DNA of 64,000 nucleotides from Lentisphaerae bacterium WC36 (lineage in GTDB: Bacteria; Verrucomicrobiota; Lentisphaeria; Victivallales; SZUA-371). The notes beneath the pieces are model-generated. The model made no database searches and was not told the DNA's origin. It saw nothing but the letters and a program-made list of their open reading frames with translations. Made by a program: the position numbers and the translations under genes. Positions 37,801-44,582 of this stretch are shown in pieces; positions within the stretch are counted from its first letter, which is position 1, and each line of letters begins with the position of its first letter. The stretch is from contig CP085689.1 of NCBI GenBank assembly GCA_020683205.1, positions 1,116,001 to 1,180,000 on the forward strand, in the 5' to 3' direction.

Positions 37801-38737
37801 TGCAGAAGGTTCAAATGAAGAATATTCATATTGTAAAAGTCTGCTAAGCTCCGATAAAAAAATTATTATTACGCCATTTGTCATTAGAATTCTGGTGATA
37901 TTGAACCACGAGGTTGATATATTCGATAAATTGAAAAATTCAGGATTAAAGTTTCAAATTTCTGAGTATTTGGTTAATAATCTGAGAAAGGAATATCAAG
38001 AACATAATGGAGAAATGACGATAAACCTTGATAAAGGAAAACTTTCATGTACTAATACAAAAATACAAATAGAAAAGTATAAAGACTCTTTAAAAGCATG
38101 TATTAATTTTATTAATTCAATAGAAATAATAAATGGAACTAGTAAAAAAGCATCGAAGATTTATAGTGATTTTCTCAAAATTTTTGATCATGATCAATCT
38201 GTAAAACATTCCTTTTTAATGAGTCTCAAAAAAAATACAATATTTTGGGATGATGATAAAAATTTGTTTGATGTATTTGCAAAGTTAGAAACAAAAAAGA
38301 CAAATACTGTAAACCGTGTTTTTACACAATCAATAATAGCATATCTTTTAGAAAAAAATCTAATTTCTATAGATGAACTAACAGAATGTAATATTATCAT
38401 ACTTGCATTAAACCATAGATTTTGTAGGTTTAATTCTGATACTATATATAAAATATTTAGCTTAAAAAAGTATAACTATTTAATTCCTAAAATAATAGAC
38501 TATTTAGAATATAGTGCATTGAAAGGCAGTACACATAACCTTAAAATTTATTCATATGCTCTGATTGAATTAATGAAGACTCATAATATTGAGGCAGTTG
38601 CAACAATTATTGATAATTTTCAAAAGATAAAAGGACGCAAATCTTCAAAAGAATTACTCGATTACTCTATAACAAGTATCCAAGATAATTTTACTAAAAA
38701 GATGTTTTGTGATTTTTCAGATAAATTTTACTCTTAG
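34817..38737 (+). CDS. Giant TPR protein with GreA-C-like and PIN-like C-terminus
   Basis: 1306 residues from GTG 34817 (AAGGA upstream). Residues ~20-60 are hydrophobic (GITAVATGGLNLPCIASLLV), then a coiled coil with heptads (HKDHQQLQNDHRQIHKGQ). Residues ~195-800 are TPR-like helical pairs, for example AYKEKNYETAENYAKKSIEL and LAHLYFIVKDFKRSKKYLKK. Residues ~870-920 (QFIGKKVGDIVTLDSGKLYP, YDVKITDI) resemble the C-terminal domain of GreA/GreB, which contacts RNA polymerase. Residues ~1010-1260 fit a PIN-like nuclease (KIIITPFVIRILVILNHEVD, FWDDDKNLF, LNHRFCRFNSDTIYKIF). Likely the sensor or effector partner of the helicase-nuclease. No named system known to me has this exact pair. Confidence 0.62.
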   Translation: MSSLLKKTLYKLADLGIKKKLINTIFTSGGITAVATGGLNLPCIASLLVCYCGITFLNDVDKKKKEQKLEEFFAKNFSEILQALEKEQESTDCLLDHILETELSVKELSKYLKSEFEKNGNDLKKITKSLNFQKCELEGLLGAIKQLHKDHQQLQNDHRQIHKGQRIIETNQDKMMGKLQNIENLLEPSSNIILEAFNVNNFGKIVTKLGDDFDGALIAIDSFIAQKNIQQAKGLLEACKKKYSESIDKKIWLLAFEGLLYFNIGESSKAVKFIQKSQNILIFSEKTPDNILAIIYSIGYLRNNNKEEALRLTENLINSANQKIKTIALTIWIEACDLSLNKIIEKLHEDDFNSPEITQQLSITAYKEKNYETAENYAKKSIELAEKYESTPNYQLLADILMKKKFGSLIKVGFVEDFLSEDEWSDFEKIEELYTKALNIFSKFANETVLSIVKFQLAHLYFIVKDFKRSKKYLKKIFESNSIDKLVLSNIIKIFPQIESVDTTVEACEKFKKFILKTPEILQDYIAISIQSEKYYDMACKLVDENIEIESFSEIDNPGSLFPIGIGEAYIKHEGFDRLNNLIEKLSQKNMLFHSNFLESLMFLKSNRKKSIELLHKAISISGFDKPHINRVLLIMMMETLFEIKDWKTAFKILESNLCNDKTNQVTYDYIYVANMLEEYECVETLGLELRKNNCYDWQFISREIETIQRYSHAKADLFINSLISLPQLSEYKPQLNIYRCISQLEQGNFKSEDYVDFSYPNVDDVNEFSPWINIPCLLMHLESYEDAFDYAYLLRQKFYEFKQVRQIYLNILLNSNYYRNEEPGWLASSTVRINMAVSYKRIGISENTKTIVIDDSPFTNELRKEYKLESDLVQQFIGKKVGDIVTLDSGKLYPYDVKITDIKHKYIHAYLEELYSSEIITRIPVPDDENGNPDFSNLIKSLDNNNNFMNQRIDFANKQYPEFPSFYLFSHFANLDIKDSIAYIAGQEKFLIDTAEGSNEEYSYCKSLLSSDKKIIITPFVIRILVILNHEVDIFDKLKNSGLKFQISEYLVNNLRKEYQEHNGEMTINLDKGKLSCTNTKIQIEKYKDSLKACINFINSIEIINGTSKKASKIYSDFLKIFDHDQSVKHSFLMSLKKNTIFWDDDKNLFDVFAKLETKKTNTVNRVFTQSIIAYLLEKNLISIDELTECNIIILALNHRFCRFNSDTIYKIFSLKKYNYLIPKIIDYLEYSALKGSTHNLKIYSYALIELMKTHNIEAVATIIDNFQKIKGRKSSKELLDYSITSIQDNFTKKMFCDFSDKFYS

Positions 38738-38740
38738 TTC

Positions 38741-38896
38741 AATGGTGCTTTTCGGTATTGGAGTACCATTGAGTACCATTTGAAATATTTTATGGGGTTC
38801 GGGGAGTAATGGCTACGGAAGTTATTCTCCGCCCGAAAACTATAATTTTTACCTAAATTAAAACCACCGTTCCGTCTTCTCCCGGGTACCATTTTT
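38741..38896. repeat. att-like repeats at the right edge of the helicase cassette
   Basis: GGAGTACCATTGAGTACCAT at 38760-38779 matches 17708-17727 and 32215-32234. ATGGCTACGGA near 38810 and CTCCGCCCGAAAA near 38828 echo other parts of copy 1, and CTTCTCCCGGGTACCATTTT at 38876-38895 is identical to 17666-17685. The gene-free stretch 38738-39052 is thus mostly recombination-site-like sequence in front of integrase B. Confidence 0.5.
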
Positions 38897-39052
38897 AACC
38901 TCGAATTGAGGGATTTTTCCCCGTTTTCCCCCATTAATAGTATTTTTATATCTTTTTTGTGTTATATTGAGTTAAATAGTGATATTTTATTGCATATATA
39001 GTTTTTGTTAAAAAAATTATATTGTCGGGTGTAGTATACAATAGGTGTTAAT

Positions 39053-40402
39053 ATGGCAAGGCCAAGAAAGGTTATTTGTATGAAACAAGATTATGGCTCA
39101 ATTAGACAGAGGAAAAGCGGTGGTAATTATTACTTTCGCTATCAAGTGAATGGTCAACGAAAAGAGGTTTCCTTAAAAACTCGTAATAAAGTTGAAGCTG
39201 AAAAGAAAGCAAAGGAATTAGTTGAGGTTGCGAAGTCTTCAAACATTGAAGTTATTGCGGCTCATGTGCAGTATTCAAAAGGATTAAAGAAGAAGCTAAC
39301 TAATTTACCTTTGGTGGATGTTTTTGAAAAATATGAATCTCATCCAGATAAGGCTACACCACACACTCAACATGAACGTTATGCTTATCGCGGCTCATTT
39401 AAGGAATTTATTGAGTTTGCACTAGGTTTACCACGTAAAAAGAAATATAGACATTTACAAGTAGAAAATATTTCTGATATCACAAAAGAGGTTGCCATTT
39501 TATTTGCGGATCATCTGCGCACTACTGAAATTGCTGTTGATACGCATAATCGTAAACTCAAGCGTATTCGTAAAATATTTAGCTGTTTTATTGAATATTT
39601 TGAGGAAGGAAATCCTTTTGATTTAAAACAGTTGTACCGAGTTAAAAGAGAAGAACAAGGTAAATTTCAGCGTCGCCAGGCGTTTACTCGTGATCAGGAA
39701 AGGCAGTTGCTTGAGGTTCTTGATGATGACAAATTTCAAGTAATAAATAAAGAAGAAATTAGAGTTATTTATTATATTGGAATGTTTACGGGGCAGCGTT
39801 TGAAGGATTGTGTATTGTTGCAATGGCAGGATGTTTGCTTGGAGCAACGGAGAATTCGCCTCAAACAATATAAGACTGGAAAAGAAGTTTCTATTCCGAT
39901 TGCTCCAGAGTTATATAAAGTATTAGCAGATGCTAACGAATCGCAAACGAATATGTATGTTTGCCCAAATTCTGCAGCTCGATATCAGCGTTTAGATAAA
40001 AAAGGCATTAATATTGGGGCTAATTTAGTTAATAAAGATGTTTTGCGAGTCATTAAATGGATTGGCGTTGAGCCGAGTATCAAGGTTGAAGGCAGAGTTA
40101 AGAAAGTTACGGTCTATGGCTTTCATTCGTTGCGTCATAGTTTTTGTTCTTTTTGTGCTCAAAGTGATATTAGTAAGGCTACATTGATTTCGATACTTGG
40201 AACTGATTCGGAGATTGCCGATAAATATTACACGCATGTTGATGAAGTTAGTCAGATTCAAGCAATTGCGAAAATCAGTGATAAAATTCACTCTGACAGG
40301 TCAGATAATCAACGCATTAAAGATGTCTTAGAATTGCTTGACAGCAACCCTCCAGCATCGAAAAAGACTTTAGCAAAAATAAAAAATATGTTAACTGATT
40401 AA
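39053..40402 (+). CDS. Tyrosine integrase of element B
   Basis: 449 residues, homologous end to end with integrase A. An arm-type N-terminus (DYGSIRQRKSGGNYYFRYQV) and core-binding helices precede the catalytic domain, which has FTGQRLKDC (Arg), YKTGKEVSIP (Lys), HSLRHSF (HxxR) and ADKYYTH (Tyr). Box II is LGTDSEIADK, with Thr where His/Trp is usual, as in integrase A. ATG 39053 has AGGTG five bases upstream; an internal ATG (KQDYGS) is the alternative. A direct repeat with a palindromic core starts eight bases after its stop and recurs 1 kb on. Confidence 0.93.
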   Translation: MARPRKVICMKQDYGSIRQRKSGGNYYFRYQVNGQRKEVSLKTRNKVEAEKKAKELVEVAKSSNIEVIAAHVQYSKGLKKKLTNLPLVDVFEKYESHPDKATPHTQHERYAYRGSFKEFIEFALGLPRKKKYRHLQVENISDITKEVAILFADHLRTTEIAVDTHNRKLKRIRKIFSCFIEYFEEGNPFDLKQLYRVKREEQGKFQRRQAFTRDQERQLLEVLDDDKFQVINKEEIRVIYYIGMFTGQRLKDCVLLQWQDVCLEQRRIRLKQYKTGKEVSIPIAPELYKVLADANESQTNMYVCPNSAARYQRLDKKGINIGANLVNKDVLRVIKWIGVEPSIKVEGRVKKVTVYGFHSLRHSFCSFCAQSDISKATLISILGTDSEIADKYYTHVDEVSQIQAIAKISDKIHSDRSDNQRIKDVLELLDSNPPASKKTLAKIKNMLTD

Positions 40403-40409
40403 TAAAAAA

Positions 40410-40464
40410 TCGTTTGCCGGTACTGGTTATGCAGTACCGACATTATAATATTCATTTAAAATTA
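40410..40464. repeat. Direct repeat with palindromic core, left copy
   Basis: TCGTTTGCCGGTACTGGTTA, then TGCAGTACCGACATTATAAT and ATTCATTTAAAATTA. The centre CGGTACT...AGTACCG is an inverted repeat, as in tyrosine-integrase core sites. The right copy is at 41417-41470. The site directly follows the integrase stop codon. Confidence 0.65.
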
Positions 40465-40502
40465 AAATGCACTTTTAAAAATCTCTCGAAGAAGTTAGGT
40501 TC

Positions 40503-40527
40503 AGCTACAGATGATACCAAGAAAATT
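40503..40527. repeat. Second copy of the border block seen at 17762
   Basis: AGCTACAGATGATACC plus AAGAAAATT matches 17762-17786 with two mismatches over 25 bases. Both copies stand beyond the 3' end of a minus-strand TPR-type gene of an integrative element. Confidence 0.55.
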
Positions 40528-40555
40528 ATGATGTTTTATAAAATTTATATTAATT

Positions 40556-41116
40556 TTAATTAAGCTCTTTAATACGCTTATCCCATTTTTTAATGAATTT
40601 AGCATATAATAATTTTTGTTCACTAAGACTATTATATCCAAGAATAACGTCCGTTTTTATTTTGTAGATATAATAGGACATATAAAAATCGACTACTGAG
40701 TATCTTTTAAAAACATCTTCTGATACGATATTATTTTCATAGTCGTTCAATAAATTAGTCAGACAAACTTTTGCTTTCTCTAAGGCTTTTTTTTCATTGA
40801 TTTTATCACCTTGCTCTTTGTAAAAAATAGCCAGTTCTCTGAAGGCAAGATAATTGTATTTTGTATTCGTTGTTTTCGCTTGATCAATTGCCTGAAGATA
40901 ATCAGAGGTCATATGCTGTTTTCGGCACATAATAGCAAGCATAACTTTATAAGCCATTTGATCAACGTGAGTTATGTCTTCTTTTATCCTATTCTTTAGT
41001 CTTTTTTCGACCAAGGCATACTTACCTCTACCTCCTAAGCGTGAATATAAACCAACATAATCAACAGTACACCCAGTTAGAGTACACACAATTAACATAA
41101 AAAACAATTTTTTCAT
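40556..41116 (-). CDS. TPR-like lipoprotein
   Basis: 186 residues from ATG 41116, chosen because GGAG lies six bases upstream and the signal sequence KKLFFMLIVCTLTGC starts there; the longer frame adds an unlikely leader. LTGC is a standard lipobox, so the Cys should be lipidated and the protein anchored in the envelope. The mature part is helical with two or three TPR-like pairs (AYKVMLAIMCRKQHMTSDYL, FRELAIFYKEQGDKINEKKA). It occupies the same slot between border repeat and integrase leader as the large SEL1 gene of element A. Confidence 0.75.
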   Translation of the reverse strand: MKKLFFMLIVCTLTGCTVDYVGLYSRLGGRGKYALVEKRLKNRIKEDITHVDQMAYKVMLAIMCRKQHMTSDYLQAIDQAKTTNTKYNYLAFRELAIFYKEQGDKINEKKALEKAKVCLTNLLNDYENNIVSEDVFKRYSVVDFYMSYYIYKIKTDVILGYNSLSEQKLLYAKFIKKWDKRIKELN

Positions 41117-41277
41117 AACAATCTCCATTATTTGTGCAAAAAATGCTACTAACAATCATAAAAAAAACTTTTAATTTATTACTAAAATTTAAATTTAGTA
41201 ATTATAACGCTAAACTTTCATATCGCAAAAATTATCTTGAACACGTGTTGATTGTAATTTAATATGCTTTATTTTTG

Positions 41278-41413
41278 TTAATAATTCAACTAATTTACGG
41301 TAGTATTTTTATCTGATTTATTTTAAAAGTGGAAAATTTAATTTGAGGAGTTTTTGTTGTGATAAAATGAAGCGTACGAATGAGTTTTGGAACTATTTAT
41401 CAGAAGAAAGTTA
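41278..41413 (+). pseudogene. Remnant of an integrase leader and first codons
   Basis: TAATTCAACTAATTTACGGT, AGTATTTTTATCTGATTTAT and GAGGAGTTTTTGTTGTG match the region before and at the start of integrase A (20320-20396) almost base for base. The following codons match it up to YQKKV. The start is broken (GTGATAAAATGA), and the match stops at 41413, directly against the right copy of the direct repeat. It records an earlier insertion or exchange. Confidence 0.8.
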
Positions 41414-41416
41414 TTA

Positions 41417-41470
41417 TCGTTTGCCGGTACTACTTATGCAGTACCGACATATAGTATTCATTTAAAATTA
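41417..41470. repeat. Direct repeat with palindromic core, right copy
   Basis: TCGTTTGCCGGTACTACTTA, TGCAGTACCGACATATAGTA and TTCATTTAAAATTA, matching 40410-40464 with a few changes. The 1-kb segment between the copies carries the lipoprotein gene and the integrase remnant. Confidence 0.65.
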
Positions 41471-41845
41471 CTCTTTTATACCATCAAAAGCATTATCTTC
41501 ATCAAGACTCAAAGCATACTGTATTACATCACGATTGACATAACGTACTGTATTTCCTTTCTTAAAAGATCGTCTCTTAAAAGTGAAATATTTTTCACGT
41601 TCCATTTTACGAAATGTTGAAAGCTTCAATCCGAGAATTTCAGCTGCTTCAGATTGTGAAATTAATTTTATTTGAACATCTGGACATAAATCTCCGCTTT
41701 TAGCTAAGTGTTTTAAGTTTGCTAAGATTTCATTCATTTCAGGAAAACTTAACACTCCAACTTCAGCTAAAGGTTTCAATAAACGCCCAATTAATTTGAC
41801 CGTCCCATAACGAACGGAAGACTTAATTAATGTCTTCATATTCAT
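41468..41845 (-). CDS. AlpA/excisionase-like HTH protein of element B
   Basis: 125 residues. The C-terminal half is a MerR/AlpA-type winged helix: IKLISQSEAAEILGLKLSTF, RKMEREKYFTFKRRSFKKG, NTVRYVNRDVIQYAL. The N-terminal half is helical and partly shared with the paralogue at 24663-24959 (LAEVGVLSFPEMNEILANLK). AGGAGG stands in front of ATG. It should control excision or integrase expression. Confidence 0.78.
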   Translation of the reverse strand: MNMKTLIKSSVRYGTVKLIGRLLKPLAEVGVLSFPEMNEILANLKHLAKSGDLCPDVQIKLISQSEAAEILGLKLSTFRKMEREKYFTFKRRSFKKGNTVRYVNRDVIQYALSLDEDNAFDGIKE

Positions 41846-41933
41846 TTACCTCCTTTGGATTGAAGGTTAAAGAATATTGTTTTATTATCTCTAAAGAGAC
41901 TACATGACTCGATCTTAGTAAATTAAGTCGTCA

Positions 41934-41960
41934 CATATTCAAGTCTAAAAATTGAATATG
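41934..41960. repeat. 9-bp inverted repeat in spacer
   Basis: CATATTCAA and TTGAATATG with a 9-base centre lie in the 41846-42170 spacer, 90 bases before the excisionase-like gene. An operator for that gene is the simplest reading. Nothing else is seen in this spacer. Confidence 0.35.
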
Positions 41961-42170
41961 AAAATATCAATGCAATTACAACCATAAGTTGAATGCATAA
42001 TATCCCTTTAGTCATTTATGTATATTTCTCCATTATTATTGGTTATTATTTTATTACTTTTACTGAAACCAAATGGATTATCAGCTAGTCCAGTAAGTAA
42101 TTAATACTTGATTTTTAGACAATTTTTTTGGGAATTTAACCTCAAGATTCCAATTCCAAAAGGCTAATAT

Positions 42171-43510
42171 CTAAAACATACCGTTACTATAAGAAAATGT
42201 TTTCTCATAAAACTCTACTACTTGCGGGGAATTTAATGCCTCTGTAATATGAATTGGCCTATCTAAGCTAAAATTGGTAAAATCTCGAACCCGTGATAAT
42301 GCGGTATAAAGTTGCCCTGTTACAAAGCAACCTTTGTCTAAAACTAAATGCATATGTGGCAAGGTTTTTCCTTGTGATTTATGAATAGTAATAGCATAAG
42401 CTGGGGCATAGGGTATTGAATAAACTTGCCAACTAATTCAGTGACTATTTTTTTTACCCCATTTTCAACCTTTACTTTATATTCATAATTCTCCCATTCT
42501 GTTACAGAAATATTAACAATAGTTCCTGATAATAATTTTATACTTACAATTTTTTTATCATTATCAAAATCAATAATTTCGCCAATATCACCATTAGTGT
42601 ATAGATACTCTGAGTGACGAAATCCAGCCCTTTTGTTTGCTAAAATTACTACTTTTTCTTGGAGTTTTAATGATAATATTTGCTCAACTGGTAAATCACT
42701 TTTAGGAAACTTTCCGATTATTTCACCAATATTATGGAATGCGGGACTATCTAAAAGATTATATGCGTGTAAGTTGATTTTGTTAGCTACTGTTTTTGTA
42801 CAACACACACAACAAATATTTTTATTATTACTCAAAGCAATAGAGTTATCTATAACATTAAGCTTGCTAAATTCTAAATGCCTTGCTAAATCAGGATCGT
42901 TAAAACGTATAGCATTGAGTAATATTAGGTGTCGCATATCTTTTTGTCTATGAACTTTATTTAAAAATATATTGGTAAATTTAGCATGCTGCCATGATAG
43001 AGTATTAAAAGCATAAATGCCATTAAATTCCTCATTTAGCACTTCAAAAACTTCATTATTTTTAACAACTGGAGGTAATTGATAAAAATCACCAACAACA
43101 ATAATTTGTTTGCCTCCAAAAGGTCTACAGCAATCATTGCCTTTTGCGTAAAAACAAAATAATTTATCAATTGCACAAAATAGATCTGCTCTAACCATTG
43201 AAATTTCATCAATTATAATAACATCTACAGCATCACACAATTCTGCCATAGTTTTATTATAACTAGGTTCCCAATCACTATTAAAAAATGTTGCTGGCAA
43301 TTTCAATGCACTGTGAATTGTTAAAGCTTCGTCTAAATTAGTTGCAGCAAAAGCTGTTGGAGCTAGAGTGATAATATTTTTATTACTTGAACGACGAAAT
43401 TCATTGATTACAACTGTTTTTCCTGTTCCAGCTTTACCTGTTAAGAAAATATTGTTTCCAGCAAGCGCTATTGCCACGGCATGTTGTTGTTCTTCGTTTA
43501 GAGTAATCAT
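42171..43510 (-). pseudogene. Pif1/RecD-like SF1B helicase, split by one frameshift
   Basis: The first frame (42417-43510) has Walker A FLTGKAGTGKTVVINEF, Walker B VDVIIIDEISMVRADLF and motif III KQIIVVGDFYQLPPV, all typical of Pif1. The C-terminal part, PAYAITIHKSQGKTLPHMHL and YTALSRVRDFTNF (motif VI), is in the next frame and ends at 42171. Adding one base at GGG 42411-42413 gives KFIQYPYAPAYAITIHKSQG. The joined protein has about 446 residues, a normal length. It starts exactly at the end of the Gp2-type gene, so the two are coupled and probably replicate the element together. Confidence 0.8.
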
Positions 43511-44130
43511 TACTTATATCCCAAAACTGAAGCACCAAAAAATCTACCAGTAATTATATTTTCTTTAGTGTAAGTTTTTGCGAGATATGAACAGATTTTG
43601 AATAGTTCATTACGTAGAGCCATATTGTCTCGATGAACATTAATTCCATTATTCATTGTTACTCCACCATGAGTGTAACCACAAACTTGTATTAATCCTT
43701 TTGCATCTATATTATAATCATAATATTTTTTTAATGCCCGAGACCAAATCTCAGTAGCTTTTAAATTATTTTTGTAATAACGCATACGATTGCCATCAAT
43801 CATTAAAAGCAAATGGTAATGTGGATTATGAGAACAGTTCTGCTCTTTCACCCATACATAATGATTAAAAAAATTATTGTTATTAAAATAACGGCGATAT
43901 TCATTAATGTAATATTTAAAACATTTATTATCGCTAGTTGCATTCAAATTTTGAGGGAAACGTATTTCAAACCTGATAAATAATACTTGACTTGTTTTTT
44001 TATGCATAGCATTAATACGTTCATATATTTTTTCAAGAATGATCTCATAAAATTCTTGAGAATTATCGTTCATCTTTAATAACGGTAGTCCATTGTAAAA
44101 AGGACTAACTATTTTATTTAAATTTTTCAT
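43510..44130 (-). CDS. YagK/YfjJ (inovirus Gp2-type) replication protein
   Basis: 206 residues. FIRFEIRFPQ, NHYVWVKEQN and NPHYHLLLMIDGNRMRY give the family pattern with the paired His in a strand, and the C-terminal part (LFKICSYLAKTYTKE) matches the equivalent LWISYLAKCKTKG of the element A protein at 26726-27325. GGAGAT stands seven bases before ATG. It overlaps the Pif1-like gene by one base. Family members are found in satellites and integrative elements and are presumed replication initiators. Confidence 0.78.
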   Translation of the reverse strand: MKNLNKIVSPFYNGLPLLKMNDNSQEFYEIILEKIYERINAMHKKTSQVLFIRFEIRFPQNLNATSDNKCFKYYINEYRRYFNNNNFFNHYVWVKEQNCSHNPHYHLLLMIDGNRMRYYKNNLKATEIWSRALKKYYDYNIDAKGLIQVCGYTHGGVTMNNGINVHRDNMALRNELFKICSYLAKTYTKENIITGRFFGASVLGYK

Positions 44131-44410
44131 TTTATCTCCAATTTAATATTAAATTTGATAACTATTTATTTTTTTAAAGTTGCAATATTACTCAAGCTCA
44201 AATTGAGCTCAAAAAACATTGCGTAAATAGTAATATTAAAATATAAGTATATAAACATTAGGCTGTTAGGTTAGTTCGTTTGAAATAATAAAATAATATT
44301 TAGAAAAAAATCATAAATTTTTACGTATTATTAATATTCTATAACATTAAACTTTTTCTTAAAATCTACGTTCACGTTTTTACTTTAATTTTTAATTTAA
44401 AATTAGGATT

Positions 44411-44472
44411 TTTTACTCCCATCATAGAACAATGAGAGTAAAAGAACCCTATCATACACCTAAAAAGGTGTA
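44411..44472. repeat. Two hairpins in the replication spacer
   Basis: TTTTACTC (44411-44418) pairs with GAGTAAAA (44436-44443), and TACACCT/AGGTGTA form a second hairpin at 44455-44472. They lie in the 450-base gap between the Gp2-type gene and the large ATPase gene. Terminator or origin structure; the rest of the gap shows no gene. Confidence 0.4.
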
Positions 44473-44582
44473 CAACTAATATGAATTTTGAAATGTAAAA
44501 AATATTAAATATTTGAAGTAAAACTAGAATATAGATCGTGTTATTATTAAAAAACTATTAAACCAATTTATTTTTATAAAGT

